Below, piece by piece: positions 17,475-24,622 of a DNA stretch of 64,000 nucleotides (position 1 is its first letter; every line of letters starts with the position of its first letter). The notes beneath the pieces were generated by a model. That model had not been told where the DNA came from, did not search any database, and saw only the letters and a program-made list of their open reading frames with translations. The DNA lies in NCBI GenBank assembly GCA_041690635.1, contig JAWLGZ010000003.1:372001-436000 (forward strand), written 5' to 3'. The stretch is from JAWLGZ01 sp041690635 (GTDB lineage Bacteria; Pseudomonadota; Gammaproteobacteria; Thiohalomonadales; Thiohalomonadaceae). The translations under genes and the position numbers were made by a program.

Positions 17475-19889
17475 TTACACGTCCAGATTGGAGACGTGCA
17501 GGGCGTTGCTTTCGATGAAGTCGCGGCGCGGCTCCACCTGGTCGCCCATCAAGGTGGAGAACACCTCGTCGGCCGCTACTGCGTCCTCGATCTGCACCTG
17601 TAGCAGGCGGCGGGTGTCGGGGCACATGGTGGTCTCCCAGAGCTGCTCGGGGTTCATCTCACCGAGACCCTTGTAGCGCTGGATCTGCTGGCCGCGGCGG
17701 GCCTCGTCGAGCAACCAGTCCAGTGCCTGGCCGAAACTATCCACGCCCTGGCGACGTTCACCGCGCTCCACATAGGCACCCGGCTCGATCAACCCCTGAA
17801 GCTGTTCGCCCAGGCGCCGGATCGCCGCGTACTCGGGGGTGGCGAAGAAATCGTCGTGGAAGGTATAGTCGGTTGGCACGCCGTGCCGCCATTCGGTGAT
17901 CACAGCCGCCTCGATGCCGCCGTCCGGGGCTTGGTCCAACCGCGATTCGAACCGCGATTCACCATTGCCGTTGGTATTCAGCCGTTCGACCAGTTCACCA
18001 AACCACGGGCCGGTGGTGGTCGGGTTGCGGAAATCGCCTTCGGTGACGCTGCGCATGCCGATCATCTTCTCCAGCGCGGCAGCACCGTAGCGGCGGCTGA
18101 GGCGCTCGATGCCGGCCATGACCCCCTGATGCTCCCGCGCCAGCGTCTCCAGCGCCACACCCTGAAGGGGAGGGGCCTCAGGTGCGGGATAGAGGCGGGC
18201 GTTATCGATCGCCTGTTGTAGCAGATGGGCATTCAGCTCCCGGTCATCCTTGAGGTAGCGCTCCTGTTTACCCTTCTTCGCCTTGTAGAGCGGCGGCTGG
18301 GCGATATAGACGTGCCCGCGCTCGACGATTTCCGGCATCTGTCGGTAGAAGAAGGTCAACAGCAGGGTACGGATGTGGGAGCCGTCCACGTCCGCGTCGG
18401 TCATGATGATAATGCGGTGATAGCGCAGCTTGTCCGGGTTGAACTCCTCCCGGCCGATACCGCAGCCCAGGGCGGTGATCAACGTGCCCACCTCAGCGGA
18501 GGAGAGCATCTTGTCGAAACGCGCCTTCTCCACGTTCAGGATCTTGCCCTTGAGCGGCAGAATGGCCTGGGAGCGTCTATCACGCCCCTGCTTGGCGGAA
18601 CCGCCGGCGGAGTCACCCTCCACCAGGAACAGTTCGGACCGGCTTGGGTCGCGCTCCTGGCAGTCCGCCAGCTTCCCGGGCAGCCCGGCGACATCGAGGG
18701 CCCCCTTTCGACGGGTCATCTCGCGCGCCTTGCGGGCCGCATCGCGGGCACGCGCCGCTTCCACCACCTTGCCGGCAATGATTTTCGCATCTTGCGGATT
18801 TTCAAGGAGAAAATCCTGCAGACGATCGCCCACCAGAGACTCGACCACCGCCTTCACTTCGGAGGAGACCAGCTTGTCCTTGGTCTGCGATGAGAACTTT
18901 GGATCGGGCACCTTCACTGACAGCACGGCAGTCAGCCCCTCACGGGCATCATCACCGGTGGTGGCCACCTTGGCCTTCTTCGCTATCCCGGAGTTGTCGA
19001 TGTACTGGTTCAGGGTACGGGTCAGTGCACCCCGGAGGCCGGCCAGATGGGTACCGCCATCCCGCTGGGGAATATTGTTGGTGAAACAGAAGATGCTCTC
19101 CTGATAGGCATCGTTCCACTGCATCGCCAGTTCCACGGCGATGTCATCCTTCTCCGCAGTAAAATAGAAGACGTTGTTGTGGAGCGGGGTCTTCTTCTGG
19201 TTGAGGTGTTCGACAAAGGCGCGAATGCCGCCCTGGTATTCGAACACATCCTCCTTGTCGGTACGCTCGTCCAGCAGCCTGATCCGGACGCCGGAGTTCA
19301 GGAAGGAGAGCTCGCGCAGCCGCTTGGAGAGGATGTCGTAGTGGAATTCGGTCTGGGTAAAGATCTCGCGGCTCGGCTTGAAGCGAACCTCGGTCCCGGT
19401 GGTGGTGGTTTCACCGACCGGCGCCAAGGGTGCCTGCGGCACGCCCAGGCGATACTCCTGCTGGTAGATCTTGCCGTCACGGCGGATGATCAATTTGAGG
19501 TGTTCGGAGAGGGCATTGACGACGGAGACACCGACACCGTGCAGACCGCCTGAGACCTTATAGGAGTTATTGTCGAACTTACCGCCCGCGTGAAGCACGG
19601 TCATGATGACCTCGGCGGCGGAGCGACCCTCCTCCTCGTGCATGTCCACCGGAATGCCGCGGCCGTCGTCGGTGACGATGATGGAGTTCTCGCTGGTGAT
19701 GGTCACCTCGATGGTCTTGCAGTGACCGGCAAGTGCCTCATCGATGGCGTTATCCACCACCTCGAATACCATGTGGTGCAGACCGGTGCCATCATCGGTG
19801 TCACCAATATACATACCGGGGCGCTTGCGGACGGCGTCCAGTCCCTTAAGTACCTTGATTTTCGAAGAATCGTAGCGGTCGTCGCTCAT
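17475..19889 (-). CDS. gyrB: DNA gyrase subunit B
   Basis: 804 residues from ATG 19889. The GHKL ATPase domain (about 1-220) has KRPGMYIGDT, EVVDNAIDEALAG and GLHGVGVSVVNALS. The transducer domain follows, then the TOPRIM domain with LVEGDSAGGSAKQGRDR and the metal-binding DADVDGSHIRTLLL. The gammaproteobacterial insert (about 560-730) and the C-terminal QRYKGLGEMNPEQLWETTM are present. With GyrA it supercoils DNA using ATP. It lies 28 bp after recF in the dnaA-dnaN-recF-gyrB series. Confidence 0.98.
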   Translation of the reverse strand: MSDDRYDSSKIKVLKGLDAVRKRPGMYIGDTDDGTGLHHMVFEVVDNAIDEALAGHCKTIEVTITSENSIIVTDDGRGIPVDMHEEEGRSAAEVIMTVLHAGGKFDNNSYKVSGGLHGVGVSVVNALSEHLKLIIRRDGKIYQQEYRLGVPQAPLAPVGETTTTGTEVRFKPSREIFTQTEFHYDILSKRLRELSFLNSGVRIRLLDERTDKEDVFEYQGGIRAFVEHLNQKKTPLHNNVFYFTAEKDDIAVELAMQWNDAYQESIFCFTNNIPQRDGGTHLAGLRGALTRTLNQYIDNSGIAKKAKVATTGDDAREGLTAVLSVKVPDPKFSSQTKDKLVSSEVKAVVESLVGDRLQDFLLENPQDAKIIAGKVVEAARARDAARKAREMTRRKGALDVAGLPGKLADCQERDPSRSELFLVEGDSAGGSAKQGRDRRSQAILPLKGKILNVEKARFDKMLSSAEVGTLITALGCGIGREEFNPDKLRYHRIIIMTDADVDGSHIRTLLLTFFYRQMPEIVERGHVYIAQPPLYKAKKGKQERYLKDDRELNAHLLQQAIDNARLYPAPEAPPLQGVALETLAREHQGVMAGIERLSRRYGAAALEKMIGMRSVTEGDFRNPTTTGPWFGELVERLNTNGNGESRFESRLDQAPDGGIEAAVITEWRHGVPTDYTFHDDFFATPEYAAIRRLGEQLQGLIEPGAYVERGERRQGVDSFGQALDWLLDEARRGQQIQRYKGLGEMNPEQLWETTMCPDTRRLLQVQIEDAVAADEVFSTLMGDQVEPRRDFIESNALHVSNLDV

Positions 19890-19917
19890 TCCCAGCTCCA
19901 GTCCATAAGGCCACTCA

Positions 19918-20997
19918 TTATACCACCTCGCGAACGTGGCCATGTTCCACGTGGAACCGCCGACAACTCGGCCAACGCTCCGGTACCACCAAGCCCTCGT
20001 CCAGGCTCGTTACCACCGCCTGCATTCCTGTGGCTGCCAGCGCCTCCAGAAACCCCGCCCGGTGCCCGCCATCCAGTTCCGCCGCCACATCGTCCACCAA
20101 AAACAGGCATCCACTGCCTTTCTCCTCCGACAGCATCCTGCCCTGCGCCAGGCGAAACGAAGCAACCAGCATCTTCAATTCACCCCGGGACAAAAGGTCC
20201 ACTGCATCCGTGCCCCGAACCCGCACCCGCAACTCTGCCCGGTGAGGACCGGCGCCCGTATGAGCCAGCGCGCGATCCCGGTCGAGACACTCCACGAATA
20301 CATCCCCGAGCTCGCGCTCTGCGGGCCACCCCCGCCGCCAGACGAGCTCAAGCGCCTCCGGTGATAATCCCAACAGCGCTTCGACTTCGTTTCCCAGGAA
20401 ACGCCCGAAGCGCTCCAGGTAACCCTCTCGAGACCGGTTCAGCGTCACACCGGTTTCAGCCAGCGCTGAACTCCACTCCATCCCCGTGCCCCGGGCGCCG
20501 CTGCGCAACCAAGCGTTCCTCTGTTCCAGCAACCGACGATACCGATTCCAGAGCTGCCCGAACCCGGGTTCCACGTGGAACACACCCCAGTCAATAAAAC
20601 CCCGACGCTCCTTCGGCCCCCCTTCGAGCAAGACCTGACTGCCCGGCGCCATCACTTGCACAGGCAACAAGGCGGCAATCGGCGCCATGCCGGCGCACCG
20701 CTCCCCATCCATGCGCAGCTCGATCCCGTCACTACCCTTTCTCAGACCGATGCGGTGTTCCCGCTCGCCGTCGCTGACGATACCGAACACCGCCAGATCC
20801 CGCTCTCCATGCCGAACCACCTTATCCACCATCCGGCTGCGAAATGAGCGCCCAACCGCCAGCAGGTGAATCGCCTCGAGCAGACTGCTCTTCCCGCTGC
20901 CATTCATCCCGACGACCAGGTTCAGGTCAGCCCCAAGACCGAGACTGACCGGCTCAAGATTCCGAACCCGCTGAAGATCAATACGACTCAGACGCAT
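19918..20997 (-). CDS. recF: DNA repair and recombination protein RecF
   Basis: 359 residues from ATG 20997. SMC-like ATPase that loads RecA at single-strand gaps with RecO and RecR. The N-terminus is MRLSRIDLQRVRNLEP, Walker A is GMNGSGKSSLLEAI, the signature motif is LLSRGELKMLVASFRLAQG and Walker B is FLVDDVAAELD. ATG 20997 aligns with the usual RecF N-terminus; an in-frame GTG at 21012 falls in a terminator-like T run and is less likely. Two parS sites are embedded in its coding sequence, both encoding FHVE. Confidence 0.97.
   Translation of the reverse strand: MRLSRIDLQRVRNLEPVSLGLGADLNLVVGMNGSGKSSLLEAIHLLAVGRSFRSRMVDKVVRHGERDLAVFGIVSDGEREHRIGLRKGSDGIELRMDGERCAGMAPIAALLPVQVMAPGSQVLLEGGPKERRGFIDWGVFHVEPGFGQLWNRYRRLLEQRNAWLRSGARGTGMEWSSALAETGVTLNRSREGYLERFGRFLGNEVEALLGLSPEALELVWRRGWPAERELGDVFVECLDRDRALAHTGAGPHRAELRVRVRGTDAVDLLSRGELKMLVASFRLAQGRMLSEEKGSGCLFLVDDVAAELDGGHRAGFLEALAATGMQAVVTSLDEGLVVPERWPSCRRFHVEHGHVREVV
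19943..19958. other. parS: parS centromere site 1 (inside recF)
   Basis: TGTTCCACGTGGAACC, the 16-bp ParB-binding palindrome typical of gammaproteobacteria. It is near the 3' end of recF, where it codes for FHVE. parA and parB are encoded about 20 kb away in this window. Confidence 0.92.
20567..20582. other. parS: parS centromere site 2 (inside recF)
   Basis: GGTTCCACGTGGAACA, the exact reverse complement of site 1, about 620 bp away, again inside the recF reading frame. Two close sites in one gene make a plausible ParB nucleation centre. Confidence 0.92.
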
Positions 20998-21010
20998 CAC
21001 ACTACCGGAC

Positions 21011-21041
21011 AAAAAAAAGGTGACCGCACGCAGCCACCTTT
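21011..21041 (-). terminator. Terminator-like hairpin between dnaN and recF
   Basis: On the minus strand, AAAGGTG and CACCTTT arms around a 12-base loop are followed by eight T. It lies just after the dnaN stop and just before the recF start, so it could limit read-through into recF-gyrB. Confidence 0.65.
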
Positions 21042-21064
21042 CTGTTCCCTGCCAACGAATCCAC

Positions 21065-22165
21065 TTACAGGCGCATTGGCATGACCACGTACCGGGATGA
21101 CTCGTCGCCCGAGCCTTGTATTAGACAACTGCTATTGGCATCCGTCAGGGTGATAATCACCTCTTCCTGTTTCACCGCATTCAGCGCATCGAGCAGGTAG
21201 GCGACGTTGAACCCAATCTCAAACCCGTCTCCGCCGTACTCGACCTCGATCTCTTCCTCAGCCTCTTCCTGCTCCGGGTTGCTCACCGTTGCGCGCAGTC
21301 GGTTCTCTTCCAGTTGAATCCGGACGCCGCGGTACTTCTCATTGGATAGAATGGAGGCACGAACAAGTGCCTGGCGAAGCAGACTCCGGTCGGCCTTTAC
21401 TATCTTGTCGCCGCCCACCGGAACCACCCGCTCATAATCCGGGAACCGGCCGTCAATCAACTTAGAGACCATCACGATCTCTCCGACCTCAACCCGTATA
21501 TGATTATTCGTCAGCTGTACCGCACACGGCGTGTCACTCTCTTCCAGCAACCGGCCGAGCTCCACAACACCTTTCCGCGGCACAATCACTTGGCGCTGCT
21601 CTTCCACCCCCAACTGCTCAACCAGGTCGCTCACCGCCAGCCGGTGGCCATCGGTCGCCACGGTGCGAAGCCGACCCGCATCGACCTCAAGCAACAGCCC
21701 GTTCAGGTAGTAGCGCACATCCTGATTCGCCATGCAGAACTGAGTCCGATCAATCAGTTCGCGCAATGCGCCTTGCGCTACCTCAAATCGAAACGCACCT
21801 TGTACCGACTCCGTGGTCGGGTACTCCGCCGCGGGTAGGGTAGCCAGATGGAACCGGCTCTTTCCGGACCGAATGTTGGCCCGTTCACCCTCGACGGAAA
21901 CTGCGATCTCCGCTCCTTCCGGCAAGGTGCGACAGATATCCAGAAACTTCCGCGCCGGCAGCGTCACGTCGCCCGTCTCTGCACCCTGTAGCGGTGCCGT
22001 TGCGGTCAGCTCCACCTCGAGGTCCGTTCCCGTCAGTACCAGCCGATCCATTACTGCCTGTACCAGGACATTGGCCAGGATCGGGAGCGTTTGCCGCTTC
22101 TCCACCACCCCGCTGACCACCTGCAGGGGCCGAAGCAGCGCTTCTCTCGTGATCGTGAACTTCAT
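21065..22165 (-). CDS. dnaN: DNA polymerase III beta subunit (sliding clamp)
   Basis: 366 residues, full length for the three-domain ring clamp. The N-terminus MKFTITREALLRPLQVVSGVVE, internal TVATDGHRLAVSD and the C-terminal SSRYVVMPMRL are strongly conserved; the last segment forms part of the hydrophobic pocket that binds polymerase and other clamp partners. A GGGAAGGGA ribosome site precedes the ATG. It follows dnaA across the origin-like intergenic region. Confidence 0.98.
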   Translation of the reverse strand: MKFTITREALLRPLQVVSGVVEKRQTLPILANVLVQAVMDRLVLTGTDLEVELTATAPLQGAETGDVTLPARKFLDICRTLPEGAEIAVSVEGERANIRSGKSRFHLATLPAAEYPTTESVQGAFRFEVAQGALRELIDRTQFCMANQDVRYYLNGLLLEVDAGRLRTVATDGHRLAVSDLVEQLGVEEQRQVIVPRKGVVELGRLLEESDTPCAVQLTNNHIRVEVGEIVMVSKLIDGRFPDYERVVPVGGDKIVKADRSLLRQALVRASILSNEKYRGVRIQLEENRLRATVSNPEQEEAEEEIEVEYGGDGFEIGFNVAYLLDALNAVKQEEVIITLTDANSSCLIQGSGDESSRYVVMPMRL

Positions 22166-22395
22166 GTTCCCTTCCCGGTTCGGTTTAGAAGTTATGTTCT
22201 TAATCTTGAAGATCTGTAGTGACTATTAGGTCAGCCTTCGAATGTGGATAACTCAATTTATCGCTTCAAAAACAACGGCATGAAATAAATATAAGCGTCT
22301 GCAGCCCTGCTCGTAAGCGGTGTCGAACCTGTGGATAACCTGTGGCCTGATCCAGGTTCCCGAGCGGCGCTCACTTTATCCACAGCTTCTCCCCA
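22166..22395. other. oriC: Probable replication origin (oriC) between dnaA and dnaN
   Basis: This 230-bp non-coding stretch has three perfect DnaA boxes: TGTGGATAA at 22243-22251 and 22330-22338, and TTATCCACA at 22376-22384. Between about 22243 and 22300 the sequence becomes clearly AT-rich (CAATTTATCGC, GAAATAAATATAAG), a candidate unwinding element. The surrounding gene order is the ancestral origin arrangement. A fourth box lies upstream of dnaA. Confidence 0.8.
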
Positions 22396-23727
22396 TCATG
22401 AACTCAGGGTTCTCAACAGGTTTGCGTGGTCCTCACCGATCCGCGAATCGGTCTCCCGCAGTTCCTGAACCTTCTTGCAGGCGTGCAACACCGTGGTGTG
22501 GTCCCTCCCTCCAAAGGCGTCCCCAATCTCCGGCAGGCTGTGGCTGGTCAGTTCCTTGGCCAGTGCCATGGCGATCTGTCGTGGTCGGGCGATTGAGCGG
22601 TTGCGCCGCTTGGACAGTATGTCGGCCACCCGAATCTTGTAGTACTCGGCCACCGTCTTCTGAATGTTCTCGATCGTGACCAGCTTGTCCTGCAGGGCGA
22701 TCAGGTCGCTCAGCGCCTCTTTGGCAAAACTCGCGGTAATCGGTTTGCCCGTGAAGTGGGAGTTGGCGATGACCCGCCTCAACGCGCCCTCCAGTTCGCG
22801 GATGTTCGACCGAATGCGTTTGGCGATGAAGAAGGCCACATCGTGGGGCAGATCGACCCCGGCTTGAGCCGCCTTGCTCATCAGGATCGCGACCCGTGTT
22901 TCCAACTCCGGCGGTTCAATGGCGACGGTCAATCCCCAGCCAAAGCGCGATTTTAACCGCTCCTCCAGCCCGTTCACCTCCTTCGGATAGCGGTCGCAGG
23001 TGAGAATCACCTGCTGTTGCCCCTCGAGCAGGGCGTTAAAGGTGTGAAAGAACTCCTCCTGGGAGCGCTCCTTGCCCGCGAAGAACTGGATATCATCGAT
23101 GAGCAGCGCGTCCACCGAGCGGTAGAGCCGTTTGAAGTCGTTGATGGCGTTGTGCTGCAGCGCCTTGACCATGTCGGCTACAAAGCGCTCCGAATGCAGG
23201 TAGAGCACCTTGGCATCCGGACGCTGCTTCAACAGCAGGTTGCCTACCGCGTGCATCAGGTGAGTCTTGCCCAGCCCAACCCCACCATAAATGAACAAGG
23301 GATTATAGGCCTGGCCCGGATTTTCCCCCACCTGCATGGCGGCCGCCCGGCCGAGCTGGTTGGACTTGCCTTCGACGAAATTCTCGAAGGTGAAGGAGCG
23401 GTTCAGGTTGCTGCGTACCCGGAACATTCCACCGCTCTGGGCGGGCTGCGCGGCGGCGGCCGAGGTGCTCGCGATGGGTGTTGCCTGCTTGCGACTTCCA
23501 ATCTCGATGACCAGACGAATGCCGGGCTGAAGTTGCTCCACCAGCGCCCTGATTCGGTCCAGGAAGTGGTCGCGAACCCAGTCCAGCACGAACCGGTTGG
23601 GGGCGAGCAGGCGCAGCGCATCCTCCTCCTGCTCAGCTTGAAGCGGGCGGATCCAGGTGTTGAACTGCTGGGCGGAAAGCTCGTCCTCCAGCCGTTTGAG
23701 ACAACCTTGCCAAAGGGGAGAGCCCAC
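22396..23727 (-). CDS. dnaA: Chromosomal replication initiator DnaA
   Basis: 443 residues from GTG 23727. The frame stays open further upstream, but homologues begin at (M)xLWQxCLxRLEDEL, matching GSPLWQGCLKRLEDEL, and CAGGTGG lies just upstream. Domain I is about 1-90 and domain II is a short alanine-rich linker. The AAA+ domain III has Walker A GGVGLGKTHLMHAVGN and Walker B LLIDDIQFFAGKE. Domain IV has the DnaA-box signature AFGGRDHTTVLHACKKV. It opens oriC in the ATP form. A DnaA box in its upstream region suggests autoregulation. Confidence 0.97.
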   Translation of the reverse strand: MGSPLWQGCLKRLEDELSAQQFNTWIRPLQAEQEEDALRLLAPNRFVLDWVRDHFLDRIRALVEQLQPGIRLVIEIGSRKQATPIASTSAAAAQPAQSGGMFRVRSNLNRSFTFENFVEGKSNQLGRAAAMQVGENPGQAYNPLFIYGGVGLGKTHLMHAVGNLLLKQRPDAKVLYLHSERFVADMVKALQHNAINDFKRLYRSVDALLIDDIQFFAGKERSQEEFFHTFNALLEGQQQVILTCDRYPKEVNGLEERLKSRFGWGLTVAIEPPELETRVAILMSKAAQAGVDLPHDVAFFIAKRIRSNIRELEGALRRVIANSHFTGKPITASFAKEALSDLIALQDKLVTIENIQKTVAEYYKIRVADILSKRRNRSIARPRQIAMALAKELTSHSLPEIGDAFGGRDHTTVLHACKKVQELRETDSRIGEDHANLLRTLSS

Positions 23728-23795
23728 GGCGACCACCTGCACTGGCCTGTAGAAGAAAGCGGAAAAGGGGCTCAGTCTATACTTCCGAACCAAAG

Positions 23796-23804
23796 TTATC
23801 CACA
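23796..23804. promoter_or_regulatory. DnaA box between dnaA and rpmH
   Basis: Perfect TTATCCACA about 70 bp upstream of the dnaA start and about 22 bp upstream of the rpmH -35. DnaA bound here could repress dnaA and influence rpmH. Confidence 0.8.
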
Positions 23805-23826
23805 CCCCGGCAGGGCTTGGTGGCAG

Positions 23827-23856
23827 TTGACATTTCCCACCCCCGACCGGTATTGT
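23827..23856 (+). promoter_or_regulatory. Sigma-70 promoter for rpmH-rnpA
   Basis: TTGACA (23827-23832), 18-bp spacer, TATTGT (23851-23856). The predicted start is near 23863, about 48 bases before the rpmH ATG and upstream of the ATG at 23889 in the rnpA frame. Confidence 0.75.
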
Positions 23857-23910
23857 TCGCGGTCTTTTTGACGGGATTTTCCCGGCTGATGGAACCGGAC
23901 GACAATTACC

Positions 23911-24045
23911 ATGAAACGAACCTTTCAACCCAGTGTTCTAAAGCGCAAGCGGACCCACGGCTTTCGGGCCCGGATGGCTACCAAGGGTGGCCGGCTGGTA
24001 CTCAAGGCGCGTCGCGCCAAGGGTCGGGCGAGACTGACGGTCTGA
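23911..24045 (+). CDS. rpmH: 50S ribosomal protein L34
   Basis: 44 residues, exactly the usual L34 length, very basic. It begins MKRTFQPSVLKRKRTHGF and ends RARLTV, the conserved bacterial L34 pattern with RMATKGGR in the middle. It has its own promoter. No strong Shine-Dalgarno sequence is visible in front of the ATG. The rnpA reading frame runs open through this entire gene in another frame. Confidence 0.98.
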   Translation: MKRTFQPSVLKRKRTHGFRARMATKGGRLVLKARRAKGRARLTV

Positions 24046-24422
24046 CCGCTGCGGAACGTGACGGCCCCTTCCCGCGCGACAATCGACTGACCTGCGGGGC
24101 GGAGTTTCGCCACGTTTTTGAGGGGGCCTGCCGGGCCAGTGTCGGCGCTCTGGCGCTACTGGCCCGACCCAACGGTCTCGGCTACCCGCGGCTTGGCCTG
24201 GCGGTACCGAAGAAGCACCTCAAGAGTGCCGCAGCGCGCAACCGCGTGAAGCGGCAGGTCCGCGAAAGTTTTCGCCGGCACAAGCGCGAGCTCGACAGCC
24301 TCGATGTGGTCGTTCTCGCGCGTCACGGGATTAGATTGGCCGATCCCGTCCAGTTGAGGGCCGGCCTCGACCGCGGCTGGGGCCGCCTCGCACAGCGATG
24401 CAAAGACTCCTCATCCTCCTGA
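24042..24422 (+). CDS. rnpA: Ribonuclease P protein component (start uncertain)
   Basis: Basic protein that assists the RNase P RNA in trimming tRNA 5' ends. FPRDNRLTCGAEFRHVF aligns with the N-terminus of E. coli RnpA (FPRELRLLTPSQF), and the RNR-type motif AAARNRVKRQVRESFR is intact. No ATG, GTG or TTG occurs in this frame between rpmH and the conserved region. I give CTG 24042, overlapping the rpmH stop as CTGA, which yields 126 residues, the usual length. The frame is however open upstream to ATG 23889, before rpmH; that start would give about 177 residues with rpmH nested inside, as described for Thermus. Confidence 0.8.
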   Translation: MTAAERDGPFPRDNRLTCGAEFRHVFEGACRASVGALALLARPNGLGYPRLGLAVPKKHLKSAAARNRVKRQVRESFRRHKRELDSLDVVVLARHGIRLADPVQLRAGLDRGWGRLAQRCKDSSSS

Positions 24423-24610
24423 TCAGCGCCTACCGGTATCTGCTCAGTCCATTTCTGGGCAGTCACTGCCGGTTTCACCCCAGCTGCTCCGCCTATGCCC
24501 AGGAGGCGATCGGTCGCCACGGTGCCCTCCGCGGCGGTTGGCTTGCGACCCGCCGAATACTGCGGTGCCACCCCTGGCATCCCGGCGGCCACGACCCGGT
24601 TCCGGAATAA
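24398..24610 (+). CDS. yidD: Membrane protein insertion efficiency factor YidD
   Basis: 70 residues. Small amphipathic membrane-associated protein that aids YidC-dependent insertion. The family pattern is complete: LISAYRYLLSPFLGSHCRFHPSCSAYA, then EAIGRHGALRGGWLATRRILRCHPWHPGG. It overlaps the end of rnpA by 25 bp and precedes yidC by 12 bp, the standard rpmH-rnpA-yidD-yidC operon. Confidence 0.96.
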   Translation: MQRLLILLISAYRYLLSPFLGSHCRFHPSCSAYAQEAIGRHGALRGGWLATRRILRCHPWHPGGHDPVPE

Positions 24611-24622
24611 TCAATCCAGCCC

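Noticed and set aside
23728..23928. Longer DnaA starting at the upstream end of the open frame (510 residues)
   Set aside because: The extension overlaps the DnaA box and the rpmH promoter and has no similarity to DnaA N-termini; GTG 23727 fits homologues and has a ribosome site.
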